From the IMG/VR virus record IMGVR_UViG_3300025684_000056, positions 1 to 27,337 of that record: a stretch of DNA of 27,337 nucleotides. One strand, written 5' to 3'. The DNA comes from a virus. Both the position numbers and the translations under genes were made by a program. Positions 5,479-13,312 of this stretch are shown one piece after another; the stretch's first letter is position 1; each line of letters begins with the position of its first letter. Below the pieces are notes generated by a model. It was not told where the DNA came from and ran no database searches. It worked only from the letters and a program-made list of their open reading frames with translations.

Positions 5479-5839
5479 AATAAAGTATGTGCCTGCAGTC
5501 AAGGGTCTTAGCCCAAGTGGTAAAGGTCGTGTTAGCGATCCCAACTGTTGGATTACAGGCCCTTGTCTTATCACCAGAGACAAATACTATGCTTACCTAA
5601 AGCACAGAAGCCAAGCAAAATACAGAGGCGAAAGTTATGAACTAACTTGGCAAGATTGGCTTCACATATGGCCACAACACCTTTGGGATAGTAGAGGCAG
5701 ACGATCACATGACCTTTGTCTTACACGCAGAGACTTTGATGGTGAGTGGAGCATTGTAAACACTGTGGTGTGCACCAGACGTGAACATTTTATAATAAAG
5801 AAAGAATACAATGCTCAACAACGATTACGATCCATTTGA
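5471..5839 (+). CDS. HNH-like small phage protein, possibly inactive
   Basis: 122 residues if TTG 5471 is used; this start overlaps the membrane peptide by 8 bases and has only a weak binding site. GTG 5489 is the alternative. The N-terminus is Gly/Pro/Cys-rich (GLSPSGKGRVSDPNCWITGPC). Residues 47-67 (SQAKYRGESYELTWQDWLHIW) and 83-107 (CLTRRDFDGEWSIVNTVVCTRREHF) follow the pattern of the C-terminal half of some HNH proteins, where an L-x-R-x-D turn, a Trp-Ser-x-x-Asn and a T-R-x-E-x end the fold. The full HNH triad is not clear, so catalysis is doubtful. Inferred: a free-standing homing-type or DNA-binding relative. Confidence 0.55.
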   Translation: MPRIKYVPAVKGLSPSGKGRVSDPNCWITGPCLITRDKYYAYLKHRSQAKYRGESYELTWQDWLHIWPQHLWDSRGRRSHDLCLTRRDFDGEWSIVNTVVCTRREHFIIKKEYNAQQRLRSI

Positions 5840-5996
5840 TCAGCTTGAATACCTCAGCAATGGATTTGTTGAACTTGCTGGTTTGCTCAACAGGCAGCAA
5901 ACTCATATGGAAAGTATAATGCGACACATACGAGCACAAGAACGAGCCATGCAAGACCTCAACATGAGATTGACCAACCTTGAGATACAGAAATGA
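5811..5996 (+). CDS. Short coiled-coil protein before large terminase
   Basis: 61 residues; ATG 5811 lies 29 bases inside the previous gene, with AAGAAAGA upstream. From about residue 18 to 60 the sequence is a regular heptad-like helix (VELAGLLNRQQTHMESIMRHIRAQERAMQDLNMRLTNLE), so it probably forms a coiled coil. Its stop overlaps the terL ATG as ATGA. Short coiled-coil proteins near terminase genes could be oligomerisation or adaptor factors, but no family was recognised. Confidence 0.65.
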   Translation: MLNNDYDPFDQLEYLSNGFVELAGLLNRQQTHMESIMRHIRAQERAMQDLNMRLTNLEIQK

Positions 5997-7225
5997 AACT
6001 TGCACCGTGGCAACAAAAGGTCAGTGATGACCCCAGTAGGTTTAAATGTATAAGTGCGGGCAGACGCAGTGGCAAAACGTATCTGGCCATTAGAGAGTTG
6101 TGCTGGTATGCACATCAACCCAACAAGAACGTTTTCTATGTTACAAGTTCATATCGTGCTGCAAAGATGATTGTTTGGAAACCACTCAAAGACAGACTGT
6201 TGGATCTACGTTGGGTAAAGAAGATCAACGAAAGTGAACTGAGTATAACACTAAAAAACAACAGTGTGATTTCACTCAAAGGTTCAGAGAACATTCAAGC
6301 ACTGAGAGGTATCAGCCTTTCATATTGCGTTATAGATGAAGCAGCATTTTGTGATCCTGATTTATTTCCAGAAGTAATCAGACCAGCACTTGCTGACCAA
6401 CGTGGCGATGCTATGTTTATTTCAACTCCTTGTGGTAAGAACAACTACTTCTATGACCTGTTCAATCTAGCCAAAACCACACCAGGCTGGAACAGTTGGA
6501 GCATGACCACACTTGAAGCAGGAATGGTAGACCCTGCTGAGATTGAAGCAGCACGAGCAGAAATGACACTCAGCCAGTTCAAGCAAGAGTTTGAAGCCAG
6601 CTTTGAAGATGTGGGCAACAGAGTGGCCTATTCGTTTGAACGTGATCACAATGTCAAGTCATATGAGGGTCCAAAACCCAAAGAAACTCTTATTGGAGTT
6701 GACTTCAACAGAAATCCTATTAGTGCAACTGTAGGACACAGATCAGGTGATACTTTCTATGTCACAGATGAGATCCTTATATACTCATCAAACACAGACG
6801 AACTGGTGCAAGAAATACATCACAGATATCCCAACCAAAAAGTTTATGTGTTTCCAGACCCTAGTGGCAGTAGACAGCAAACAAGTAGTAGTGGCAAAAG
6901 TGATCACACTATATTGAGCAATGCTGGTTTTCAAGTTAGAGCACCACGCAAGCATGATCCTGTAAAAGATAGAATCAATGCAATCAATGCAAGATTCTGC
7001 AACAGTGATGGAGTTAGAAGATTGTTTGTTGACCCCAAATGCAAGCACACAATAGAAAGCCTAGAAAAACACAGCTACAAACCAGGAACTGTAATACCAG
7101 ACAAGGAAAAAGGGCACGACCATGTTTTTGACGCACTCTCATACTGTATTGCATACCTCTATCCAATAAGAAGACCTGCACCAGAGCCTACAGCACAGAG
7201 TTGGAGTGCCAAAGTCAGCCTTTAA
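5993..7225 (+). CDS. terL: Terminase large subunit
   Basis: 410 residues. The N-terminal ATPase has an adenine-binding motif (APWQQKV, 4-10), Walker A AGRRSGKT (22-29), Walker B YCVIDEAA with Asp115 and Glu116, and coupling motif ISTP (143-146). The C-terminal RNase H-like nuclease has GVDFNRNP with Asp237, FPDPSGS with Asp289, and GHDHVFDALSY with Asp376 and Asp380, the usual metal-binding acids. All key residues are present, so it should be an active packaging motor and headful or site-specific cutter. It works with the small subunit at 4018 and the portal at 7302. The start overlaps the upstream stop by four bases. Confidence 0.95.
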   Translation: MKLAPWQQKVSDDPSRFKCISAGRRSGKTYLAIRELCWYAHQPNKNVFYVTSSYRAAKMIVWKPLKDRLLDLRWVKKINESELSITLKNNSVISLKGSENIQALRGISLSYCVIDEAAFCDPDLFPEVIRPALADQRGDAMFISTPCGKNNYFYDLFNLAKTTPGWNSWSMTTLEAGMVDPAEIEAARAEMTLSQFKQEFEASFEDVGNRVAYSFERDHNVKSYEGPKPKETLIGVDFNRNPISATVGHRSGDTFYVTDEILIYSSNTDELVQEIHHRYPNQKVYVFPDPSGSRQQTSSSGKSDHTILSNAGFQVRAPRKHDPVKDRINAINARFCNSDGVRRLFVDPKCKHTIESLEKHSYKPGTVIPDKEKGHDHVFDALSYCIAYLYPIRRPAPEPTAQSWSAKVSL

Positions 7226-7257
7226 ACACCATTTTATACCAAATATCAACACAAACA

Positions 7258-7265
7258 AATAAATA
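7258..7265 (+). promoter_or_regulatory. T4-late-like octamer before portal
   Basis: AATAAATA in the 76-base gap before the portal gene. It lies in the loop of a 7-bp inverted repeat, ATATCAA (7243-7249) and TTGATAT (7269-7275). By T4 geometry the start would be about 7271, leaving a leader of about 31 bases that contains AAGGA. Confidence 0.45.
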
Positions 7266-7301
7266 CACTTGATATCACAAGACCAACCTTAAGGAAAACA
7301 C

Positions 7302-8759
7302 ATGGATGCTATTGAAACAATAGAAAGCCAGATTGCCTACTATTTGAGTGGCAACCAGCTTTACAGCGAATACAAAGACCATTGGAAGTATATGTTGGAG
7401 AGTTACACAGGCTCTGAAGAATACGAAAATGCAAACCACCTAGTCAAATACAACCTAGAAACAGCAGGTGAATACGCTGCAAGATTGAGAACAACTCCAC
7501 TGCAAAATCACTGCAATAGTATTATTGGAGTTTACACCAGTTTTATTTTCAAACAAAGCCCAGTGAGAGACTTGGGCGTTCTTGCCAACAATCCCGTCAC
7601 AGAAGAAATACTCAAAGACGCAGACTTGGACGGCAGAAGTTTCAACAACTTTATGAAAGACGTGAGTGTTTATGCCAGTGTGTTTGGCCATACATGGGTT
7701 ATTGTAACCAAGCCAGACATTGGAGCAATCACAATCGCAGATGAAATAGCAGCAGGCGTGCGTCCATATGTAAATATTATTACACCTCTTATGGTGTTGG
7801 ATTGGAAATGGGAACGTTCACCCACAGGTAGATACCAACTCTGCTACTTCAAATACATAGAAGAAATCAACGGCGATGTTAAAACCATCAAAGTGTGGAC
7901 ACCAGACACAGTAAAGACAGTTGTGGTAAATGACAAGCAAGTCACAATAGAAACCACAGAAGAAGTAAACGGACTGGGCGAAATACCAGCGGTGTGTGCC
8001 TACAACAAACGTGGCATCATCAGAGGCATTGGTGTGAGTGACATTGGCGACATTGCAGATCAACAAAGATACATCTACAACCTAAGTAGTGAGATTGAGC
8101 AAACCATTAGATTGGATTCACACCCAAGTGTTGTGGCCACTCCAAACACAATCCTAACAGCAGGTGCAGGTTCAATCATTCAAGTGCCAGAAGATTTAGA
8201 TCCAGGACTCAAACCCTACATACTACAAAGTTCAGGTGCAAACATCACCAGCATATTGGCAACAATGGCCAGCAGTGTAGATGCCATTGACAAGATGGCC
8301 AACACAGGAGCAATCCGTGCCACTGAAGCAAAAACAATGAGTGGCATTGCAATGCAAACTGAGTTTATGATGTTGGCAGCAAGACTTGCAGAAAAAGCAG
8401 ATGCACTGGAGCTCACAGAAGAACACATTTGGCGTTGGATCTACAAATACATGGGCGCAAACTATGACGCAACCATTGATTATCCACACGCATACAACAT
8501 TCGTGACAACAGCACAGATTTGGACTTCCTAATCAAAGCAAGAAGTAGTGGAGTAACCAATCCAGTGTTCCAAGAAGAAATCAACAAACAGATTGTTGAG
8601 TTGGTGGTGGAAGACAGCAACCTAATCAATGAAATCCACAACAACATGGCAGCACCACAGTTTGAAACACACACTATGACAAATCCACGCAGTGGTGAAA
8701 CTGTTGAAGTCACCAGTCAAGCACAACACCTTGACCTAGTTGCAAGAGGTTTCGTATAA
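7302..8759 (+). CDS. Portal protein
   Basis: 485 residues, with AAGGA 8 bases before the ATG. It follows terL, precedes a Mu F-like minor head protein, and has the size and pattern of siphovirus portals: an N-terminal helical region (YYLSGNQLYSEYKDHWKYMLESYTG), a segment ARLRTTPLQNHCNSIIGVYTSFIFKQSP typical of the DUF4055/SPP1-type portals, a beta-rich wing, and a long stem helix region (about residues 325-375, IDKMANTGAIRATEAKTMSGIAMQ...) including the clip. The C-terminus NPRSGETVEVTSQAQHLDLV looks flexible. Twelve copies should form the DNA-entry ring where the terminase docks. Confidence 0.85.
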   Translation: MDAIETIESQIAYYLSGNQLYSEYKDHWKYMLESYTGSEEYENANHLVKYNLETAGEYAARLRTTPLQNHCNSIIGVYTSFIFKQSPVRDLGVLANNPVTEEILKDADLDGRSFNNFMKDVSVYASVFGHTWVIVTKPDIGAITIADEIAAGVRPYVNIITPLMVLDWKWERSPTGRYQLCYFKYIEEINGDVKTIKVWTPDTVKTVVVNDKQVTIETTEEVNGLGEIPAVCAYNKRGIIRGIGVSDIGDIADQQRYIYNLSSEIEQTIRLDSHPSVVATPNTILTAGAGSIIQVPEDLDPGLKPYILQSSGANITSILATMASSVDAIDKMANTGAIRATEAKTMSGIAMQTEFMMLAARLAEKADALELTEEHIWRWIYKYMGANYDATIDYPHAYNIRDNSTDLDFLIKARSSGVTNPVFQEEINKQIVELVVEDSNLINEIHNNMAAPQFETHTMTNPRSGETVEVTSQAQHLDLVARGFV

Positions 8760-8760
8760 T

Positions 8761-9612
8761 ATGTCGCAGCACACTGAAGTTTTAGACTCAACAATCAAAG
8801 ACTTTGAAGGTGCGGCAGCTGACACCACCCGTGCATTGGAGAACCGTATTGCGGAGTTGATCTCTGCAGGTGACACCAGTAGAACCAGCATAGTTGGCGC
8901 ATATGAAACAGCTGCCAACATTGCAGCAAGCAACGCAGGCAACTTAACTGCATTGAGTGCAGACACCATAGCAACACAAACTGCCGCAGGCATTGGAACA
9001 GGTGGTGTTCCAGAAGACAGCGGTGTAGAAAATCTATTGGTGGAAGATGCAAGAGGCACCATTAGAGAAACTATTATGAATCACGCTGAAACTGTAGCAA
9101 GTTTGGTGGTTGCAGGCACTGTCACAGGCATAGCCGTAGATGCACTCACAAACCAAGCAAGAGGCAGTGTCAGCGGATTGATGATGAGCACATCAGATCC
9201 TGTTACCACAAGATTACAAACACGCTTTGCCCGTATGGCAACTGATCCAAATCGCAACCCAGAAGAATATCGCAATCTAAGAAAACAGATACAAGATAGG
9301 TTGCCAGGCATTACGACCTCAGGCAGTTTGAGTGATACACTCAGAGGTGTGGCAGAAACAGTGGTGATGAGATTTGATGGTGCATTTACAGCCAACAGAG
9401 GCAAACGGCTGGGCATTACCAAATGGACATACGAAGGTGGAGTTGTAGAAAACACTCGCCCTTGGTGTGCTGACCTAACTGGTATAACCATGGAAGAAGA
9501 TGAAATAAATGATCTATGGGGCGATACATGGGCAGGCAAAAGTGGAGATAATCCATTTGTAGATAGGGGCGGCTACAACTGTCGTCACTATTGGGTGGCT
9601 GTTGATGAATGA
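8761..9612 (+). CDS. Minor head protein, Mu gpF/SPP1 gp7-like
   Basis: 283 residues from ATG 8761; a TTG at 8740 would run into the portal gene, and AAGAGG precedes 8761. The N-terminal 100 residues are Ala/Thr-rich helix. The C-terminal domain (about 160-283) has the head morphogenesis pattern: KRLGITKWTYEGGVVENTRPWCADLTG, then NPFVDRGGYNCRHYW with paired Cys and His. Such proteins sit at the portal and are packaged in the capsid; some aid DNA ejection. Its position right after the portal supports this. The stop overlaps a tiny membrane ORF as ATGA. Confidence 0.8.
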   Translation: MSQHTEVLDSTIKDFEGAAADTTRALENRIAELISAGDTSRTSIVGAYETAANIAASNAGNLTALSADTIATQTAAGIGTGGVPEDSGVENLLVEDARGTIRETIMNHAETVASLVVAGTVTGIAVDALTNQARGSVSGLMMSTSDPVTTRLQTRFARMATDPNRNPEEYRNLRKQIQDRLPGITTSGSLSDTLRGVAETVVMRFDGAFTANRGKRLGITKWTYEGGVVENTRPWCADLTGITMEEDEINDLWGDTWAGKSGDNPFVDRGGYNCRHYWVAVDE

Positions 9613-9671
9613 TATGGATCATACACACCTGGGCGATCACACTGGTGTTAATACTAGTATTCGTCCTATGA
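9609..9671 (+). CDS. 20-residue hydrophobic peptide, possible N-terminal part of a read-through protein
   Basis: ATG 9609 overlaps the previous TGA as ATGA. The peptide is almost wholly hydrophobic (MIWIIHTWAITLVLILVFVL), exactly one membrane span. After its UGA, followed by C, the same frame stays open for 25 codons rich in Lys, Arg and Gly and ends at 9749; that tail contains MAYKKKGKKK with its own possible start at 9717. The TGA also overlaps an ATG in another frame (9668). Tiny ORFs arise by chance, so confidence is limited; the uniform hydrophobicity and ATGA overlap are the support. Confidence 0.4.
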   Translation: MIWIIHTWAITLVLILVFVL

Positions 9672-9784
9672 CCAACGCAGAGCGTGAGGCAAGCAAGGAA
9701 AGGGAAAGGCAAAATCATGGCATACAAGAAAAAAGGCAAGAAAAAGTAAGTTTGAACACCTTATTTGTTCAAACGAATAAATAA
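9668..9784 (+). CDS. Possible small charged protein
   Basis: 38 residues from ATG 9668, whose bases overlap the stop of the hydrophobic peptide (ATGA). The same frame is open further upstream to ATG 9605, giving 59 residues. The sequence is highly charged (MTNAEREASKERERQNHG, then QEKRQEK). The end runs through the hairpin at 9750-9774 and the late-like octamer, which is unusual for a real gene. Either this frame or the frame ending at 9749 is probably the true one, perhaps not both. Confidence 0.35.
   Translation: MTNAEREASKERERQNHGIQEKRQEKVSLNTLFVQTNK
9750..9774 (+). other. Hairpin upstream of scaffold gene
   Basis: Perfect 8-bp inverted repeat GTTTGAAC / GTTCAAAC with a 9-base loop, starting just after the TAA at 9747-9749 and ending one base before the late-like octamer. 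There is no following T-run, so it is more likely an mRNA end-stabilising or regulatory structure than a strong terminator. An alternative pairing TTATTTGTTC / GAATAAATAA would include the octamer. Confidence 0.45.
9776..9783 (+). promoter_or_regulatory. T4-late-like octamer before scaffold/capsid
   Basis: AATAAATA 59 bases before the scaffold ATG. By T4 geometry the start would be at about 9789, giving a leader of about 53 bases ending in a strong AAAGGAGG. Same octamer as before the portal gene; placed to boost the abundant capsid proteins. Confidence 0.45.
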
Positions 9785-9841
9785 CATTACAGTAATATAC
9801 AGTAGAATGTTTACTCACAACACAAAGGAGGAACGCCCACA

Positions 9842-10519
9842 ATGAGCGAAAATACATTGGAACAAAACCAGGCAACTGAGGCCACAGAGAATACTCTAAC
9901 ACAGGAATCAACCAAAACCTATACGCAAGCAGAGTTTGACAACCACATGGCGGGCCTAAAAAAGTCCATCACAAGTAAGTTTGAAAAACAGTTTGCAGAC
10001 CTAGGTGATTTGAATGAACTAAGACAACTCAAAACGCAAGCAGAAGCCACCAAACAGGAAGAAGCTATCAAGCGTGGAGAGTTTGAAAACATACTCAAAT
10101 CATTGGCTGATAAAAAAGATGCAGAAATAGCAGAGAAAAACAAAGTCATTGAAGAATACACAGTGAACACACCATTACTAAGTGCCGCAGCGCAATACAA
10201 AGCAGTGAACCCACAACAAGTGGTTCAACTGATCCGCAATCAAGTTAGACTTGGAGAGAACGGGCAAGCTGAGGTAGTAGATTCAAATGGACAAGTTCGT
10301 TACAATGATCAAGGTTCAAGTCTCAGTGTTGATGCGCTAGTGCAAGAGTTTCTACAAAGCAACCCGCATTTTGTAAGTGCTGCACCAGCAACAACCAACA
10401 CCAAAACTGCCGTAACAGGCAGTGGCAACCTTGAAGACTTTGATATCTCTAAACTGGACCTTAGCAATCCAGAACACAGAAAAGTTTACGCCCAAGCCAA
10501 ACAACGTGGCTTGATTTAG
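9842..10519 (+). CDS. Head scaffolding protein
   Basis: 225 residues, preceded by the strong binding site AAAGGAGG. The N-terminal 30 residues are Glu/Thr/Asn-rich and disordered. Residues about 30-110 are a charged helical coiled coil (FDNHMAGLKKSITSKFEKQF; RQLKTQAEATKQEEAIKRGEF; KKDAEIAEKNKVIEEY). The C-terminus (LDLSNPEHRKVYAQAKQRGLI) resembles the capsid-binding end of GP20/DUF4355-type scaffolds. It directly precedes the major capsid gene by 18 bases, the standard order. It should act inside the procapsid and leave before packaging. No protease gene was recognised in the window. Confidence 0.8.
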   Translation: MSENTLEQNQATEATENTLTQESTKTYTQAEFDNHMAGLKKSITSKFEKQFADLGDLNELRQLKTQAEATKQEEAIKRGEFENILKSLADKKDAEIAEKNKVIEEYTVNTPLLSAAAQYKAVNPQQVVQLIRNQVRLGENGQAEVVDSNGQVRYNDQGSSLSVDALVQEFLQSNPHFVSAAPATTNTKTAVTGSGNLEDFDISKLDLSNPEHRKVYAQAKQRGLI

Positions 10520-10537
10520 TTTTAAAGGAAAAATAAC

Positions 10538-11347
10538 ATGGCAAACGCAGCATACACATCAGGTTTTAACACTGATGCATTATTCGTCGCAGCAAAAGCG
10601 GCAACAGTTTACGCAGCCCACGAGCAATCATTGTTCTTAGGCGGCGGAATGATCCCAGTTGTAAACGCACCAAACGGACTTCTACAAGTTCCTGAGTTGG
10701 CAGCAGTTGCAGCAACTACACTAACAGCAGAAGCATCAGAAGGCGTTGACTTAGACGCAGTTCTAAGTGCAGACACAAAAAACATCATCCAGTGTGATAT
10801 CTACGCAGCTCGTAGTGTTATACGTGACTTGGGTAACATTGATCCAAGTGAGATTGGTAGAGTATTGGGCAACGCAGTTTCAAAAGCATTTGACACAGCA
10901 GTTGTTGCAGCAATGAACGGCTTAACAGCTTCAACTTCAGACTCAGATCCAATGACAGTAGACGCATTGTTTGACGCAGTTGCACAGATTCGTGGCAACG
11001 GTGAAACAGGTGCGCTTATGGGCATTGTTAGCACAGCAGAAGCAGCCAACTTGATGAAAGACATTGGCACAAACGCTTACGGCGGTGGTGACTTCCAAAG
11101 TGAAGCAATGAGAAATGGCTTCTTGGGCCAAATCGCAGGCGTTCGTATGTTCCAAAGTTCATACATCACAGGTGCAAACAAAGGCTTCATCTTTGCAGGT
11201 GACGCAATGCGTATCGCAATGCAAAAAAATGTAGATATTGAAACAGCTAGACGCCCTGAAGCAGTGGGCCAGGACGTTGTCGCAAGTTTACACGCAGGCG
11301 TAGGCGTTATTGATGCAGGACGTGGTGTTAAGTTAGTTAACGTATAA
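10538..11347 (+). CDS. Major capsid protein
   Basis: 269 residues, with AAAGGA about 10 bases before the ATG. It is Ala/Gly-rich, mixed alpha/beta, and lies in the canonical place after the scaffold. Features fitting an HK97-like shell protein include an N-terminal arm (MANAAYTSGFNTDALFVAAKAATVYAAHEQ), a long spine-like helix region (SEIGRVLGNAVSKAFDTAVVAAMNG), and an A-domain-like C-terminal part (GFLGQIAGVRMFQSSYI, FIFAGDAMRIAMQKNVDIETAR). There is no obvious N-terminal delta domain, consistent with a separate scaffold gene. Codons look more uniform than in neighbours, as expected for a highly expressed gene. Confidence 0.85.
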   Translation: MANAAYTSGFNTDALFVAAKAATVYAAHEQSLFLGGGMIPVVNAPNGLLQVPELAAVAATTLTAEASEGVDLDAVLSADTKNIIQCDIYAARSVIRDLGNIDPSEIGRVLGNAVSKAFDTAVVAAMNGLTASTSDSDPMTVDALFDAVAQIRGNGETGALMGIVSTAEAANLMKDIGTNAYGGGDFQSEAMRNGFLGQIAGVRMFQSSYITGANKGFIFAGDAMRIAMQKNVDIETARRPEAVGQDVVASLHAGVGVIDAGRGVKLVNV

Positions 11348-11357
11348 GGGGTAATCA

Positions 11358-11858
11358 ATGGCATTCATTGTTGAAAATAATATTACAATAAGTTTTGCAG
11401 AGTTCACAGATGTCTTTAAGACTGATGTGCGTCTGTTTGACAGCAATGAAAGTCTTACTGATGACACTGTGGAAGCAAGTTTGATAAGATGCACCAGCAG
11501 AATATTAGACAACATTCGCAACACAGATTGGTGGCAGGGCCTGTATTCACAACACACAGGTTCTGTCAACCGCATTGACATTCCCTCTCCTGATCCTGAT
11601 CGCATAAAGAGTAGACTCAATGACTTCACAGACTTGTGTGTTTATTGGGCTCTCAGCGATTATATATTGCCCAGCATTGCAGACTTTGGCGATGTTGACA
11701 GCAACGAAAGACAGAAGATGGGCTACTACAAGAACAGAGCAGATGAGTTGTTTTTGGAGTTGGTTAATGCAGGTGATTGGTATGATTTTGACAATGACGG
11801 TTCAGTGCAAACTGATGAAAAACGTCAGGGTAACCTAACATTGAAAAGGGTGCGATAA
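11358..11858 (+). CDS. Head-tail connector (adaptor) protein
   Basis: 166 residues, 10 bases after the capsid gene, with AAGGGG upstream. The sequence is helical (DDTVEASLIRCTSRILDNIRNTDWWQG; RIKSRLNDFTDLCVYWALSDYILPSIADFGD), with an acidic C-terminal loop (YDFDNDGS). Position and helical pattern fit the gp6-like connectors that bind the portal and form the adaptor ring. The stop shares its last base with the next ATG. Confidence 0.65.
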   Translation: MAFIVENNITISFAEFTDVFKTDVRLFDSNESLTDDTVEASLIRCTSRILDNIRNTDWWQGLYSQHTGSVNRIDIPSPDPDRIKSRLNDFTDLCVYWALSDYILPSIADFGDVDSNERQKMGYYKNRADELFLELVNAGDWYDFDNDGSVQTDEKRQGNLTLKRVR

Positions 11859-12244
11859 TGAGAGATCAAGTTATAGAATATATTACGGCAGCGCCGCTTG
11901 GACGCTATAACTTCAGCAGGGAGATACCATACAGAGAAAATGGTATTCAACTACATCTCAAGAATCCTCTTACAATATATGTGGACGAAGAGGACTTTCA
12001 AACACAAAGTCTTTTTCGCACACTAGGTGGCCACAACATTGACGTCTTAACAACAACTGTTGAAATCAAGTTCAGCAATGATGCAAAGAATACACCCAAC
12101 AACTACGGTGAGATAGTGAGTTATTTACTGGCTGGCAAAAACCTAGGCACTGGCTTCAATGATGCCACTGCAAGTTTGAGCACAGAGATAGTGGAAGATT
12201 TACAAAGCACAACCGTAGAACTACAATATACAAAGCTAATATAA
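11858..12244 (+). CDS. Tail completion/terminator-like protein
   Basis: 128 residues, coupled to the connector gene (ATAATG) with AAGGG upstream. The pattern DQVIEYITAAPLGRYNFSREIPYRENGIQLHLKNPLTIYVDEEDF and a C-terminal VELQYTKLI suggest a small alpha/beta fold like tail terminator proteins (lambda gpU type), which cap the tail tube and join it to the head. Position between connector and tail tube genes supports this; sequence evidence alone is modest. Confidence 0.6.
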   Translation: MRDQVIEYITAAPLGRYNFSREIPYRENGIQLHLKNPLTIYVDEEDFQTQSLFRTLGGHNIDVLTTTVEIKFSNDAKNTPNNYGEIVSYLLAGKNLGTGFNDATASLSTEIVEDLQSTTVELQYTKLI

Positions 12245-12254
12245 GGAAAGCAAC

Positions 12255-12749
12255 ATGGCAAACTATATCTACCCAGCTCCAGGAACTAGCAATGTAGAAG
12301 CAACACTAAAACTAAAAGTGGCTTCTAACGGCGCTGACACTGGACTAACAATACCTAGTTTACAGGATATCACTGTAAACGCTGCCAACGATACGTTTAC
12401 CTGGACACAGCTAGATGAAGGTTCTAAACAACAGATTGCTACAACAGCAACCAACAGTTTGAACACAAACCTAGTGTTGAACCAAACTACATTTTTTGGA
12501 ACAACTGGTTCAGGCGGAACAACAGCAGCAGCACTGGGCGTCTTTGGCGCCTCAACAGACAAAACATTGATGACATTCTCATTGTATATGGGCGACGAGA
12601 GCGATGGCTCTGCAGGCAAATATCTTGAGGGCAACGGATATGTTACTGGTCTGGCTCCAACAGTTAGTGCTGATGAACCTGTATGGGTTTCACCAGTTAC
12701 TATTTCAATCACAGGTGATTACACTGTGGCTGACAGCGGAACATTCTAA
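12255..12749 (+). CDS. Major tail tube protein
   Basis: 164 residues, Ser/Thr/Gly/Ala-rich and beta-rich, with AAGGA before the ATG. It begins MANYIYPAPGTSNVEATLKL and ends with an Ig-like strand pattern (VWVSPVTISITGDYTVADSGTF). Its location before the frameshifted chaperone genes and tape measure is diagnostic for the tail tube subunit. A strong terminator-like hairpin directly after it suits a very abundant message. It should assemble hexameric rings along the tape measure. Confidence 0.75.
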   Translation: MANYIYPAPGTSNVEATLKLKVASNGADTGLTIPSLQDITVNAANDTFTWTQLDEGSKQQIATTATNSLNTNLVLNQTTFFGTTGSGGTTAAALGVFGASTDKTLMTFSLYMGDESDGSAGKYLEGNGYVTGLAPTVSADEPVWVSPVTISITGDYTVADSGTF

Positions 12750-12755
12750 AAACAA

Positions 12756-12784
12756 GAAATAGGGCTCTTTGAGGGCCCTATTTC
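12756..12784 (+). terminator. Strong hairpin after tail tube gene
   Basis: GAAATAGGGC-TC-TTTGA-GG-GCCCTATTTC: 10 perfect base pairs extended by a G-U and a C-G, with a 5-base loop. The T-run is short (TTTC-ATT), so it could be a partial terminator or a structure that protects the tail tube message and lowers downstream expression. Confidence 0.65.
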
Positions 12785-12804
12785 ATTATAAGGTTAAATA
12801 CAAT

Positions 12805-13050
12805 ATGGATCAAAAGAAAGAAGACACACTGAAGGACAACAGTGATCTAGAGTTGTTGAGTGTGTTGTTGCGTGAAATAGCCAAAGCAGGCAATGAAATA
12901 CGCAGCGCAGAAAAAGATGCAAGCAAGGCAAGCCGCAGATTAAGTTTTGCGATTGTTTTGGCAAATAGATTATTAGATAGGAAAAAGATCAATGGATTTG
13001 AGAGCAGCCGCAGTAAAACCCAAACTACAGAAACTCACATTAGACAGTGA
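12805..13050 (+). CDS. Small helical tail-module protein
   Basis: 81 residues from ATG 12805 with AAGG upstream; the longer frame from 12769 would cross the hairpin. The main part is a charged helix (LELLSVLLREIAKAGNEIRSAEKDASKASRRLSFAIVLANRLLDRKK). The last 20 residues are polar and overlap the chaperone gene by 59 bases. Family not recognised; the place suggests a tail assembly accessory. Confidence 0.65.
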   Translation: MDQKKEDTLKDNSDLELLSVLLREIAKAGNEIRSAEKDASKASRRLSFAIVLANRLLDRKKINGFESSRSKTQTTETHIRQ

Positions 13051-13312
13051 ATATGTAACAGCAGAATATGGCGAACCCTTAGACTTTTATATGTGGGATC
13101 GTCAGAGTATGCCAACTTATATCAACCTCAGCACAATCAGCAACGATGACACCGCGGGCATGTTAGATGCAATCCGCGCACTCGTGATGGACGAACATGG
13201 CAAACTGATGTTGGAAGAAGGCATGGAACTGCCACCACAGGTTATGATTGATATGATCAATAAGGTGGTAGAGCACTTGGGAAACTCCGTAGGCCAGACT
13301 TTAGCAAAATAG
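12992..13312 (+). CDS. Tail assembly chaperone, short form (gpG-like)
   Basis: 106 residues, with AGGAAA before the ATG. It has an N-terminal beta part (LQKLTLDSEYVTAEYGEPLDFYMWDRQ) and a helical C-terminal half (LEEGMELPPQVMIDMINKVVEHLGNSVGQ), as in lambda gpG-type chaperones. It lies between tail tube and tape measure. A slippery GGGAAAC near its end lets some ribosomes continue in the -1 frame to 13548, giving the G-T-like fusion of about 185 residues (98 + 87). Both products would coat the tape measure and recruit tube subunits during tail assembly; they do not stay in the virion. Confidence 0.85.
   Translation: MDLRAAAVKPKLQKLTLDSEYVTAEYGEPLDFYMWDRQSMPTYINLSTISNDDTAGMLDAIRALVMDEHGKLMLEEGMELPPQVMIDMINKVVEHLGNSVGQTLAK
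13279..13285 (+). promoter_or_regulatory. Programmed -1 frameshift site GGGAAAC
   Basis: Zero-frame codons are TTG GGA AAC, so the heptamer reads G GGA AAC, the same X-XXY-YYZ form as lambda GGGAAAG. Slipping back one base continues as CTC CGT AGG CCA GAC TTT with no stop until 13548. The zero-frame stop is 25 bases downstream. Confidence 0.9.

Noticed and set aside
9717-9749. Separate 10-residue gene MAYKKKGKKK
   Set aside because: Too short to support on its own; recorded instead as part of the possible read-through tail.
12793-12800. GTTAAATA as another late promoter
   Set aside because: By T4 geometry the start would fall on the ATG at 12805, but an SD (AAGG) lies upstream of it, which conflicts with that reading.
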